Part shown: positions 25,566 through 34,800 of the stretch, piece by piece
Layout: every line of letters begins with the position of its first letter
How positions within the stretch are numbered: position 1 is the first letter of the stretch
Made by a program: the position numbers and the translations under genes
The notes under the pieces: model-generated
What the model saw: only the letters and a program-made list of their open reading frames with translations
Told to the model about the DNA's origin: nothing
Databases searched by the model: none
Origin: Tellurirhabdus bombi
Lineage (GTDB): Bacteria; Bacteroidota; Bacteroidia; Cytophagales; Spirosomataceae
DNA: 64,000 bases
Reading direction: 5' to 3'
NCBI RefSeq assembly: GCF_021484805.1
Contig: NZ_CP090557.1
Location: 1,166,501 to 1,230,500, forward strand

Positions 25566-27140
25566 ATGGCAGCAACAGGTTTTCGGCGTTGGATTGTCGT
25601 CATTACGGCAGTATCGGCGGCCATTCTGGAGTTGATCGATACGTCCATTGTTAACGTCGGTTTGACCGATATGGCGGGTAACTTGGGCGTTACGATTGAA
25701 GATATTTCTTGGGTCATAACGGCCTATGCCATTGCAAACGTCATTGTTATTCCGATGACGAGCTTTTTGCAAAATTATTTCGGGCGAAAAAATTACTACA
25801 TCGCTTCCATCATTCTCTTTACCGTGGCCTCGTATCTCTGCGGTATAGCCGACGGCCTCTGGACGCTGGTGGCCTTCCGGTTCCTACAGGGCATTGGCGG
25901 GGGCGCATTGCTTTCTACCTCACAGGGGATTATGTACGATGCTTTTCCCGTTTCGCAACGACCCATTGCGTCGGCCATTTTCGGGATGGGAATCGTGATG
26001 GGACCAACGCTAGGACCAACGCTGGGGGGCTTTATTATCGACAATTACCACTGGAGCTGGATGTTTTTCATCAATGTACCCATTGGTATTGCGGCGGTTC
26101 TGTTGAGTTCGGCCTACATCGAGAAGAAACCCGAGGAATTCAACATTGAACGCAGTAAAATCAAGATCGACCAGCTTGGCATTTTGCTCCTGGCGGTTGG
26201 CGTGGGCAGTCTGCAATACGTGCTCGAACGGGGTGAAGCCGACGATTGGTTTGATAGTCAGGCCATTTTATACCTTTCCGTAGTAGCCTTGATTTCAGTG
26301 CCCATGTTTATCTGGTGGGAATTGAAAACCGATAGTCCGGTGATTAACCTGCGGGTGGTAAAAAACCGCAATCTGGCGGTGGGATCAATTCTGGTTTTTA
26401 TCATTGGGTATGGCTTGTTTACGTCTATTCTGCTATTCCCGCTGTTTGCCCAACGCATTATTGGCTACACGGCTACCAAGACTGGTAACTTACTGATTCC
26501 GGGCGGGATCGTCACGATTTTGATCTTTCCGCTGGTTGGTAAATCGCTGGCGAATGGGGTTTCTCCCCGCATTTTTGTTTCGCTAGGTTACCTGGCTTTT
26601 ATCACGTTTTGCTTTATGATGGCGGGGTATGATGCCAATGCCAGCGAAGGAAATTTTATCTGGGCATTGCTCATTCGCGGGATTGGGATGGCACTGATTA
26701 ACGCTCCCATCATCAACCAGTGTATTTCTACCCTGAAACCGCAGGAGCTGCCAACGGGCATTGCTTTCACCAACATGGTTCGGCAGCTAGGTGGCGCGTT
26801 CGGGATTGCCATTACCAACACCTACATTGCCCAGCGGACTGCTGTTCACCGAAGCGATCTGGTATCTAACCTACAGGCCGGTGATCCGCTAACAACCGAA
26901 CGGCTGAACGGCCTGACGCAGGGCCTGATTGCCAAAGGAGTTAACGCAATGGATGCCGTATCGGGCGCTTACCGAACCATGGATGCCATTATATCCCGGC
27001 AGGCACTTATGATTTCTTACCTGGATACATTCAGGCTGGCGGGGCTCTTCTTTGTTGTTACGCTACCGCTACTCTTTCTATTACAAAACAAGAAAATGGA
27101 CCCTGCTGCGGCAAAAGCGGCGGCTGATGCGGCGCATTAA
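25566..27140 (+). CDS. emrB: EmrB/QacA-type (DHA2) MFS drug exporter
   Basis: The 524-residue protein is a 14-helix proton-driven exporter. Motif C of drug antiporters is seen as GIVMGPTLGPTLGGFI, and motif D1-like text as LELIDTSIVNVGLTDMAGNLG. The PMTSFLQNYFGRKNYY loop and RFLQGIGGGALLSTSQGI are also typical. With EmrA and the TolC-like protein it forms a tripartite pump across both membranes. The exported compound is unknown; MarR control suggests induction by the toxic compound itself. Confidence 0.94.
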   Translation: MAATGFRRWIVVITAVSAAILELIDTSIVNVGLTDMAGNLGVTIEDISWVITAYAIANVIVIPMTSFLQNYFGRKNYYIASIILFTVASYLCGIADGLWTLVAFRFLQGIGGGALLSTSQGIMYDAFPVSQRPIASAIFGMGIVMGPTLGPTLGGFIIDNYHWSWMFFINVPIGIAAVLLSSAYIEKKPEEFNIERSKIKIDQLGILLLAVGVGSLQYVLERGEADDWFDSQAILYLSVVALISVPMFIWWELKTDSPVINLRVVKNRNLAVGSILVFIIGYGLFTSILLFPLFAQRIIGYTATKTGNLLIPGGIVTILIFPLVGKSLANGVSPRIFVSLGYLAFITFCFMMAGYDANASEGNFIWALLIRGIGMALINAPIINQCISTLKPQELPTGIAFTNMVRQLGGAFGIAITNTYIAQRTAVHRSDLVSNLQAGDPLTTERLNGLTQGLIAKGVNAMDAVSGAYRTMDAIISRQALMISYLDTFRLAGLFFVVTLPLLFLLQNKKMDPAAAKAAADAAH

Positions 27141-27170
27141 GCCAAAATAGATTCCAACGAATCAATCAAC

Positions 27171-28490
27171 ATGAGACGATTTCAGCTAATTTTCATCTTA
27201 TTCGCAATAACGGGCCTTGCCCAGGCGCAGACAAACGCCCCTCAGACGAACCTGCCCGCTGATTTAAAGGCCCTGATTACGCAGGCTACCGCTAATTTTC
27301 CGCGCCTGAAAGAGCAGGAACAGCAGGTTCGGGCGGGAGAAGTCCGCGTTGATCTGGCCCGCACCGCCTACCAGCCCAACGTAACTGGAAATGGTTCTTA
27401 CCAGTATGTTACGCCGGTGGCCAAGGCTACGCTTCCTGTTAATGGCCGCGAAACAACCATTCAGTTTCAGCCCAATCATAACCTGAACGCGAACATTGGC
27501 ATCGGGCAAACGATTTATGATTTTGGTCGCACCGAAGCCAGTATCCGCCGAGCAACGGACGATGTGCAGATTTTAAAACGGAACCTCGAGCTGAGTCAGC
27601 AAAATCTGGCCTATCAGGTGGCGGCTACATACTACGGCATCGGCTTTCTGCAAAAAAGCATTACAGTGCAGGATTCGGTCATTAGTGTATCGCAACAAAA
27701 CATCCAGGTTTTCGCCAATCGGCTGCAAAACGGGGAGGCGCTGGAATACGATCTCATCTCCCAGCAGGTTCGTTTGAAAGCGGCCCAAAACCGAAAAATA
27801 GACTTGCAGAACAATCTGGAACGGCAACGCGCGTTATTGACCTACCTGACGGGCAATCTGAATCCAGCGATCAGCCCGGCGGCTACGCAGTTTTCCGAGC
27901 AGGTTTCTACCTTGTCTTTGGAGGCAACTCGGCCAGCGGAAGAAACTGGCAATAAAGAAGTTCAACTGGCCCAGGATCGCGTTCGGGCTGCACAAACGGA
28001 TGTTTTGATTAGTGGACGCAGCAATAAACCAAGTATCGGTTTCAACGGCTCAGCGGGTTTCCGAAACGGTTATTTGCCCGCTATCAATACGCCTCGATTC
28101 AACATCGCTGCCGGTGTGGCCTTAACCGTGCCTATTTACGACGGTAGGCGTCACAAATTGCAGAATCAGGCAGCGCAAATCAACCTGGATGCCAGCCGCT
28201 ACGCCGTTGCCAATGCCAGTGCCCAGTTGCGTCAGAATCTAGATCAACTGGCCGCTGATATTCGCAGCAACCAGCAACGATTGGCCAACTTGGAGACGCA
28301 AACCTTACAGGCGCGCAAAGCCCTGGATATTGCCCGTACTCGGCTGAAAAACGGCGTTATAACCAACGTAGAGCTGCAAAGCGCCGAAACAGGCGTCGAA
28401 GAAGCGGAATTAGCCCGACTAAATTATCAGTACCAACTGTTATTGAATCAATTAGAGCTAAAACGCTTATTGGGAGAGAATTTGAATTGA
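27171..28490 (+). CDS. TolC-family outer membrane efflux protein
   Basis: The 439-residue protein has a signal peptide (MRRFQLIFILFAITGLAQAQ) and two long homologous repeats with heptad coiled coils, such as residues 180-240 and 340-430. The LGIGQTIYDFGRTEASIRRA-like strand segments and AQDRVRAAQTDVLISGRSNKPSIGFNGSAGF are typical of the TolC barrel strands. It begins 30 bases after emrB and completes the tripartite pump. A clear terminator is not seen directly after it. Confidence 0.93.
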   Translation: MRRFQLIFILFAITGLAQAQTNAPQTNLPADLKALITQATANFPRLKEQEQQVRAGEVRVDLARTAYQPNVTGNGSYQYVTPVAKATLPVNGRETTIQFQPNHNLNANIGIGQTIYDFGRTEASIRRATDDVQILKRNLELSQQNLAYQVAATYYGIGFLQKSITVQDSVISVSQQNIQVFANRLQNGEALEYDLISQQVRLKAAQNRKIDLQNNLERQRALLTYLTGNLNPAISPAATQFSEQVSTLSLEATRPAEETGNKEVQLAQDRVRAAQTDVLISGRSNKPSIGFNGSAGFRNGYLPAINTPRFNIAAGVALTVPIYDGRRHKLQNQAAQINLDASRYAVANASAQLRQNLDQLAADIRSNQQRLANLETQTLQARKALDIARTRLKNGVITNVELQSAETGVEEAELARLNYQYQLLLNQLELKRLLGENLN

Positions 28491-28599
28491 CCGAAAAATA
28501 AAACTGCTAGGTGAGGTAAACTAAACTTTGCCACAAGCAGTTAAAAGAATAGAGCCCGTCTGCACAAGCTGCGGATTCACAACCTGAAAAGCACACACC

Positions 28600-28845
28600 A
28601 TGAAAGCGCGAGTAATAAGCATTCTCAAAAATTTTGGCGTCCAGCACAGCGCCATTACCAACGACGTACATTTCACCCGGGATCTTGGGCTGGATAGTTT
28701 GGATACGGTCGATTTGATTATGCATCTTGAACAGGAATTTGGTATCCGGGTTCCCGACGAGGATTATTCAAAGCTCACGACTTTGCAAGGGGTATTGGAT
28801 TACCTCCAGACAGAGCATCATGTAACGGCTGACGCAGTGGTCTAA
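28600..28845 (+). CDS. Second acyl carrier protein
   Basis: The 81-residue protein has the ACP fold with the phosphopantetheine Ser33 in LGLDSLDTVDLIMHLEQEFGI. It differs from the housekeeping AcpP of this window (47935-48171): its helix 1 is basic (MKARVISILKNFG), and the C-terminal tail is longer. No synthase, ligase or transferase gene is adjacent. It lies 109 bases after the tolC gene and has its own strong terminator. It may serve a special lipid or secondary pathway encoded elsewhere. Confidence 0.9.
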   Translation: MKARVISILKNFGVQHSAITNDVHFTRDLGLDSLDTVDLIMHLEQEFGIRVPDEDYSKLTTLQGVLDYLQTEHHVTADAVV

Positions 28846-28867
28846 CTGACCTAATATCATAGCTTTT

Positions 28868-28910
28868 ACAGCGTTCAAGGGTTTTAAAATCCTTGAACGC
28901 TGTTTTGTTT
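28868..28910 (+). terminator. Terminator after the second ACP gene
   Basis: A 13-bp perfect stem (ACAGCGTTCAAGG with CCTTGAACGCTGT), a 10-base loop, then TTTGTTT. Confidence 0.92.
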
Positions 28911-28921
28911 AAGTCCTTTCA

Positions 28922-29638
28922 TCAGACTTCCATACACACCAGCGCATTGCCCCGCAGTACGGGAACAACGTCGTATAAATCATGCTGGAGGCAGTAGATA
29001 ATATCTTTCTGAATGCTGAGCCGATGAAGCCGCCGCACGTGCGACGAAGCCGCCAGAAAAGCTGGTAAGTCTTTCTGGGCCTGTACGTACATTCGCCACG
29101 CCATCAAACCGCTGTCTTCGGGTACCATAAACTCATCCCGCAGCCGCTCGATCAACGCACCCGCAAAAAGTGTATCCTCCAAATTGACGCGTCCTTTCCA
29201 GCCCGCACACAAGATCAACACATCATACTGCTGCGCTTTCAGATAACGGGTAATGGCTTCCAGATTCAGGAATGAACCAACCAGCACCTTCACGGCTCCT
29301 CTCGAACGCGTAATGGCTAACGTACCGTTGGTAGTAGTCATGGCAATTCTTGAACCAATGAGGCGCTCGTCCATGTAACTGAACGGCGAATTATCCAGCT
29401 CAAATCCATCCACTTTCTGGGCATTCCGCTCGGCTGCTGCCAGATAGCCACGCTCTTGCAGAGATTTGCACTCTTCGACGGTTGCAACGGGCAGAATGCT
29501 CTCTACACCGTAGGCAAAAGCAGTGACCATGCAGGACGTAGCGCGAAATACATCGGCAACAACAACAATTGAATTTTCAAGCGATTGGGTATGAAGATGC
29601 AGTAAGTCGGGGGTAAGACAAACGTCAATATTTTTCAT
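28922..29638 (-). CDS. comB: ComB-like 2-phosphosulfolactate phosphatase
   Basis: ComB removes phosphate from 2-phosphosulfolactate and is best known from coenzyme M synthesis in methanogens. The 238-residue length and motifs match: VVADVFRATSCMVTAFAYGV, AAERNAQKVDGFELDNSPFSY and IAMTTTNGTLAI. Bacteroidota do not make coenzyme M, so another use of sulfolactate is likely; supply of C3-sulfonates for sulfonolipids is one idea. No comA or comC is nearby. It follows gcvT after 47 bases on the same strand. Confidence 0.9.
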   Translation of the reverse strand: MKNIDVCLTPDLLHLHTQSLENSIVVVADVFRATSCMVTAFAYGVESILPVATVEECKSLQERGYLAAAERNAQKVDGFELDNSPFSYMDERLIGSRIAMTTTNGTLAITRSRGAVKVLVGSFLNLEAITRYLKAQQYDVLILCAGWKGRVNLEDTLFAGALIERLRDEFMVPEDSGLMAWRMYVQAQKDLPAFLAASSHVRRLHRLSIQKDIIYCLQHDLYDVVPVLRGNALVCMEV

Positions 29639-29685
29639 AGATGGAGGAAAGAAGCCCGAATTTAGCTATACCCGGGCCTCTGTAA

Positions 29686-30789
29686 TTACTTCTTAACAAA
29701 TGGCAACTTCACAACCTGGGCCTTCAACAACCGGTCGCGGACTTTAACAAATACTTCGGTTCCCGGCTTGCTGTAGTCGGACGGGACGTAGCCCATGCCA
29801 ATCCCTTTGCTTAATGTCGGCGACTGCGTGCCGGAGGTCACTTCGCCCAGATGGGTGCCGTCTGCCGTGCAAAGCTCGTAGTGACTTCTTGGAATCCCGC
29901 GATCAATCATCTCAAAGCCAACCAGCTTCCGGACCAGGCCCTGTTCTTTCTGGCTTTTGAGACTGCTTGAGTTCACGAAGTCTTTAGTAAACTTCGTCAC
30001 CCAGCCCAGTCCTGCCTCCAGGGGGGAAATCACGTCATCTACGTCATTTCCGTAGAGACAAAAGCCCATTTCCAGGCGTAAAGTATCCCGGGCGCCTAAG
30101 CCAATCGGTTTGATCCCGTGCGGTGCGCCGGCTTCCAGAATGGCTTTAAAGACCGCTTCGGCCTGCTCGTTGGACACGTAAATTTCAAATCCACCCGCGC
30201 CAGTATAGCCCGTTGCCGAAATAATCACATTGGGACAACCCGCAAAATCCGTTTTCTCGAAGGTATAATACGACATCGAATCCAGCTTGGCATTGGTCAG
30301 GGGTTGCAACGCCTGGGCAGCCAACGGACCCTGCACTGCAAACAGACAAGTGTCGTCCGAAATGTTGACCATATCAACGCCATCGGCGAAATTTCCGGCC
30401 TCCATGTGACTTTTTATCCAATTCCAGTCTTTATCAATATTGGAGGCATTGACCACCAGCATAAATTCAACAGGGCTAATCTGGTAAACCAGCAGATCGT
30501 CAACAACGCCGCCCTTCTCATTCGGCAAGTAGCTGTACTGCACTTTGCCATCGTAGAGCAAAGAGGCATCATTGGCTGATACTCTTTGAATTAACTCCAG
30601 AGCCCGGTCGCCTTTCAGAATAAATTCGCCCATGTGCGAAACGTCAAAAATACCAACGCCGTTTCGTACCGTCTGGTGTTCTTCAATGTCGGAAGAATAA
30701 CGTACGGGCATTAAATAGCCAGCGAACGGGACCATTTTTGCGCCGAGCTGCTCATGAATGTTTTCGAGCGGAATGTGCTTTAATTCCAT
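29686..30789 (-). CDS. gcvT: Glycine cleavage system T protein
   Basis: GcvT transfers the aminomethyl carbon from lipoylated GcvH to tetrahydrofolate. The 367-residue protein has the folate-binding N-terminal domain (GVGIFDVSHMGEF with the key Asp, QYSYLPNEKGGVVDDLLVYQ) and ARDTLRLEMGFCLYGNDVD near residue 240. The length and start are normal. No glycine riboswitch pattern is seen upstream. The other gcv genes are not in the window. Confidence 0.96.
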   Translation of the reverse strand: MELKHIPLENIHEQLGAKMVPFAGYLMPVRYSSDIEEHQTVRNGVGIFDVSHMGEFILKGDRALELIQRVSANDASLLYDGKVQYSYLPNEKGGVVDDLLVYQISPVEFMLVVNASNIDKDWNWIKSHMEAGNFADGVDMVNISDDTCLFAVQGPLAAQALQPLTNAKLDSMSYYTFEKTDFAGCPNVIISATGYTGAGGFEIYVSNEQAEAVFKAILEAGAPHGIKPIGLGARDTLRLEMGFCLYGNDVDDVISPLEAGLGWVTKFTKDFVNSSSLKSQKEQGLVRKLVGFEMIDRGIPRSHYELCTADGTHLGEVTSGTQSPTLSKGIGMGYVPSDYSKPGTEVFVKVRDRLLKAQVVKLPFVKK

Positions 30790-30936
30790 GAATAAAGATG
30801 AAGTTCTGAGGGGGTGATCTGTAGCATAGAATAGCGATTGGGAGCTAATAAATAGTCTTTTTCTATTCCAAAAAGCTGTTTAATCACAGTGATAAGGTCT
30901 AATATTGCAAATGTACCGATTTCCAGACGGTTTTCC

Positions 30937-31857
30937 ATGTTTCACTCACCGTACGTAAAACAGAGTCTCTTATACTTCCTTCTTTTTGTACTCAGTAATG
31001 GCCTGGCCATTGGACAAGTAGTCATTCGAGGGAAAATCCAATCTGTCGACGATGGCCGCCCCGTGCCCTACGCGCTTATTACGGATCCGCAACACCGCTT
31101 CGGCACCTATGCCGACACAAGTGGTCAGTTTACCGCCCGTGTACCGGCTGGCGTTGATACATTGCTGATTAGTTGCGTTGGCTTTCTGGATACGACAGTT
31201 ATTATTTCGGGTCTTGCCGACAAACCGGTCATTTTGCTGAAGGCAAAAGAAACGCAGTTGCCCGAAATGATTGTCCGGCGACGAAAACCACGGATTGCCA
31301 CCCTGGGCGCACTGCGCCGCCGCACCACCTACGTCTGGGGAAACTGCTCCGGTAGAAACATTGAGTATGCATTGCTAATCCGAAATCCCCGCTCCCTCAA
31401 CGGCTACTTAAATAAAATTGCCTACCTGATTGCCCGCGAGGGCATTCCTACGGCTCCGTTTCGGGTGCGCATCTACGCCAATAACGAGGGTGAACCAGGT
31501 GCCGATTTGCTGCCGCGTAGCGTAATCGCTACGGCGCGGCGCGGCGGGAACTGGTGCGAGGTAGACCTTTCCGACTATAACATCCGGCTTCCCAAAGAAG
31601 GCGTTTTTGTGGCGATGGAGTGGCTAGCCACCCAGAACCCGAAATATCATTTTTCGAAAGGCTTCAAGATGCCCGACGGCCAGCAAAATAAGCTGGAATG
31701 CTATGGCCAATACCTGGCTTTCTCCAAAGAAATTAAGTCGGCGCTGGTTTGGGAACGCGTCAATGGCGGTTACTGGCGCCGCCACAGCTCGACATTTTCG
31801 CGAGCGGGCGGCGGTGAGCATCCGGTTATCCGAACCAAAGTAGCGCTGGGAAACTGA
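30937..31857 (+). CDS. Secreted protein with carboxypeptidase-regulatory-like domain
   Basis: I start it at ATG 30937 because this gives a clean signal peptide (MFHSPYVKQSLLYFLLFVLS, cleavage near AIGQ); a GTG 48 bases upstream is in frame but adds nothing. Residues about 28-115 form a CarboxypepD_reg-like beta-sandwich (VVIRGKIQSVDDGRPVPYAL, TYADTSGQFTARVPAGVDTLLISCVGF). The rest, about 190 residues, is an uncharacterised beta-rich domain (YLNKIAYLIAREG, FRVRIYANNEGEPGADLLP, WCEVDLSDYNIRLPKEGVFVAMEW). It ends one base before the end of the convergent protease gene. It probably works in the periplasm or on the surface. Confidence 0.8.
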   Translation: MFHSPYVKQSLLYFLLFVLSNGLAIGQVVIRGKIQSVDDGRPVPYALITDPQHRFGTYADTSGQFTARVPAGVDTLLISCVGFLDTTVIISGLADKPVILLKAKETQLPEMIVRRRKPRIATLGALRRRTTYVWGNCSGRNIEYALLIRNPRSLNGYLNKIAYLIAREGIPTAPFRVRIYANNEGEPGADLLPRSVIATARRGGNWCEVDLSDYNIRLPKEGVFVAMEWLATQNPKYHFSKGFKMPDGQQNKLECYGQYLAFSKEIKSALVWERVNGGYWRRHSSTFSRAGGGEHPVIRTKVALGN

Positions 31858-31858
31858 G

Positions 31859-34800
31859 CTACAGTTTTTGCATTTTCCCGTTGTGAAGCACGTTCCCTTC
31901 TGCGTCCTGAATAACAATCAAGAATATCCCAGCAGGCAAACCAGATACATCAAATGTGTGGTAAAGTTTGTTTTGCACGCGCGTCATGGTCGCTTTTTGA
32001 ATGGTTATCCCACGTAAATCTGTCAGTTGAATCTGATACGAACGGGCAGCTAGTACCGGCAGAACATAATCGATAGTTACCTGATGCGAAGCCGGAACCG
32101 GGAAGATAGTCAGTTTGCCATTTCCAAGGGGCTCAGTTGTGGCAGTGATTACTTCAATGGTAATTTCATCGGACGCCAATTCGCCGCACCCATTTTGGTT
32201 GGCCCGCACCGAATAACGACCTGACTGCGAAACCAGAAGCATTTGCTGCGTCGCTGCCGGAATGGCTACTCCATTCAGCAACCACTGATTTCCACTTGGT
32301 GCACTTGAAAGTAGTCGATATTCATCGCGGGTAACGGTAGGCCGAATCGGCTCCTGAATGGTCACCGCAACTGGCGCTGAAGTTATAGGTCCGCAGCCGC
32401 CGGTTACTTCCACGGTATACGCACCGGTCAGCGTGGCCGAGAAAACAGGCGTTGTCGCTCCGCCAATTCGCTGGCCGTCGCGGAGCCACTGGTACGAAAC
32501 AGCAGGTGATTCGGTGGCGCGCAACCTCACCCCCGTTCCCTGACAGGCCGTTGTCGAACCTTCCGGCGTAATTGTGGCCTGCACCGCATCGGTCGGCTGC
32601 GCCGTCACGGCAGTACGCTGCCCCGCCGAGCAACCCAGCGACTTAACTTTCAGGTTGTACAAATAGTAATAAGCCGTTTTCAAGGTATCATTGTTGAACA
32701 GCGAGCCTTTCAGCAACACGACCCCCGGAATCGAAAACGGAAAGCCACTCACACCGACGTTACTCCGAAAAATGGAAGCTCCGTTCTCGTACTCAATCGC
32801 GATTTTGTAGTCACCCGGCTCGGGTATCCGCAAATTTAAGGGATACTCTGCACCTCTATCGGTAGGATCGTCGGAAGTTTGCCCGGCGGGGGGAGTACCA
32901 ACGGGCGTATTTGGGTTACGCGTAGCGGTTACATCGAGCGTTGTTGAGGAGACAAAGGTGCCGTCCAGCCGCTGCACCGTAAACGTGATTCGGCCAGCAT
33001 TGCCAATATATAGCCTTGCACTCTCCAGTACTAAAGGAATCTGCGTGGTGATTAACGGCTGCGGCCCGAAATTTCCGGCGTAAGTACCTCCTCCAAACGC
33101 TCCTTTCTCGGTTGGTCCCACGATTCCGCTAAAGTCATTAATCCCCGCGTAATACACGTTATTAGCAGGCCGAACGGTTGTTGAGGTGGCATTTCCAACC
33201 GCTAATAAATTTCCTCCTGTTAATGCATCATACCAGAAAGTCAATCCGCTGCCCGTGCTGCGGAGCGCAACGGGATTCTCGCCACAATACGAAGCCGTCA
33301 AATTTCCCGGCGTCGGAGCCACTACCGTAGTTCGGGTTTCGGCCAGTTGGTTGTTGGTCGTATCCTGATCCGAACTCAAATTGGTTGTCGCCGTAAAGCG
33401 GTAGGCAACGCCCGGTTGTAAGGTCAGCGGACTTTGTAAGGTTAGACTAGCTTCGGCGGAAGCGGCAACTGGCTGCGTTGTCGTACCCGTTAATGTGGTA
33501 ACTAAAGTTCCGTCAGCAGTTGTTACCCGCACCGTTACCAGAATAGCGGTCTGTGGGCTAGTGCCGAAATTTTGCACCCGTACCCCAACCCGCAAAGCAT
33601 CCTGACCACAAAAAGCGTTCTCGGGCGCCAATAGGGCGGTTACCCCCACATCATTCTGTGGACGAGTAAACCGAACCAGAAATTCCTGCGTTTCGCCATT
33701 GGCAAAATTTCCGCACGGCAGCACAGCATTATTATCGGCGGTTTCAACCGTGACAATTCGCAGGCGGGTTGTTTGTCCTTCTGTTAGGTTCGGCGGAATG
33801 ACTAAGTTCGAGGCGAAAGTGGCCGGAGCCGTTAAAGTACCCGATGTAGCAACCAATTCGCCGGCATCAGCAAAGTCCCCATCCAGATTCCAGTCGATGA
33901 AAACTTTTGTTGTCGAGGGACGCGTATTGCCACAGGAACCCAGCACAATTTCCAAAGGCAGTTGCTGGCCTTTCGCAACGATGGCCACGTTGGTCATAAA
34001 ATTTGTGTAAGGCTGGCATCCCGCCTGTCCTGCCTGGTCGATCCCCGCAAAACGCACCCGATCAATTTGGGTTCCGCCTGCCGAAGTGGCGGCCGACGCA
34101 CAATAGACCGTACCGCCTACCCCACTAGCTAAGAGCGCATAATCCTGACGAGCATTGGTAAGCGCTCCTTTATGCGAAACCGTCAAGGTATAAGTAGAGC
34201 CCGGAATGGGGTTCTCAATACGAATTTGCTCTACATTATCGACTACATTATCGCTCCGCGTAGCCGCCTGCGTGGGTTCCGCCGGGTTGAGTGCCCACGG
34301 CAACGTGGTAGTTTGCCCGCTACTCAGACGAATATCCAGGTCATTGACCAATTTTGGCGTTCGGGAGTTAATATTCGCCGATGCTGTTGCCGTGCCTTCA
34401 GGATCAGTCCAGCAAATAGTAGCCACCAGCGGTCCGCGCCCCGAAGCCACCAGCTGAACTGTATAGGTTTGCCCAGCGGTAAGCGTTCGTTCTTCCAATA
34501 AATGGCTTCGGTCGGCATTGCCAATAACCCGGGCCGCGCGTTCGGTATTGAGCAATCCCCAGCCAAATCGGTAATCGGGTCCGGGATTGTCGCCAGCCTC
34601 ATCGGTTGTGTGAATGGCCAGACCTCGGAGCGTTGAGGAGCGCATAAAACGACCGCCGTTTAGTTGCGCAAAATATTCCTGTAAAAGAAACAAGGAACCA
34701 CTCACATTAGGCGCCGACATGGACGTACCGCTCAACGTGGCGTAGGTATTGTTGCTGACCGAACCGGCAGACAGCACACTTACCCCAACGCCCACTAAAT

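Noticed and set aside
30790-30936. Possible glycine riboswitch before gcvT
   Set aside because: I looked for the conserved tandem aptamer pattern and found none in the divergent gap of 147 bases.
30889-30936. GTG-start extension of the carboxypeptidase-regulatory-like protein
   Set aside because: It places about 16 polar residues before a good signal peptide; the ATG at 30937 is preferred.
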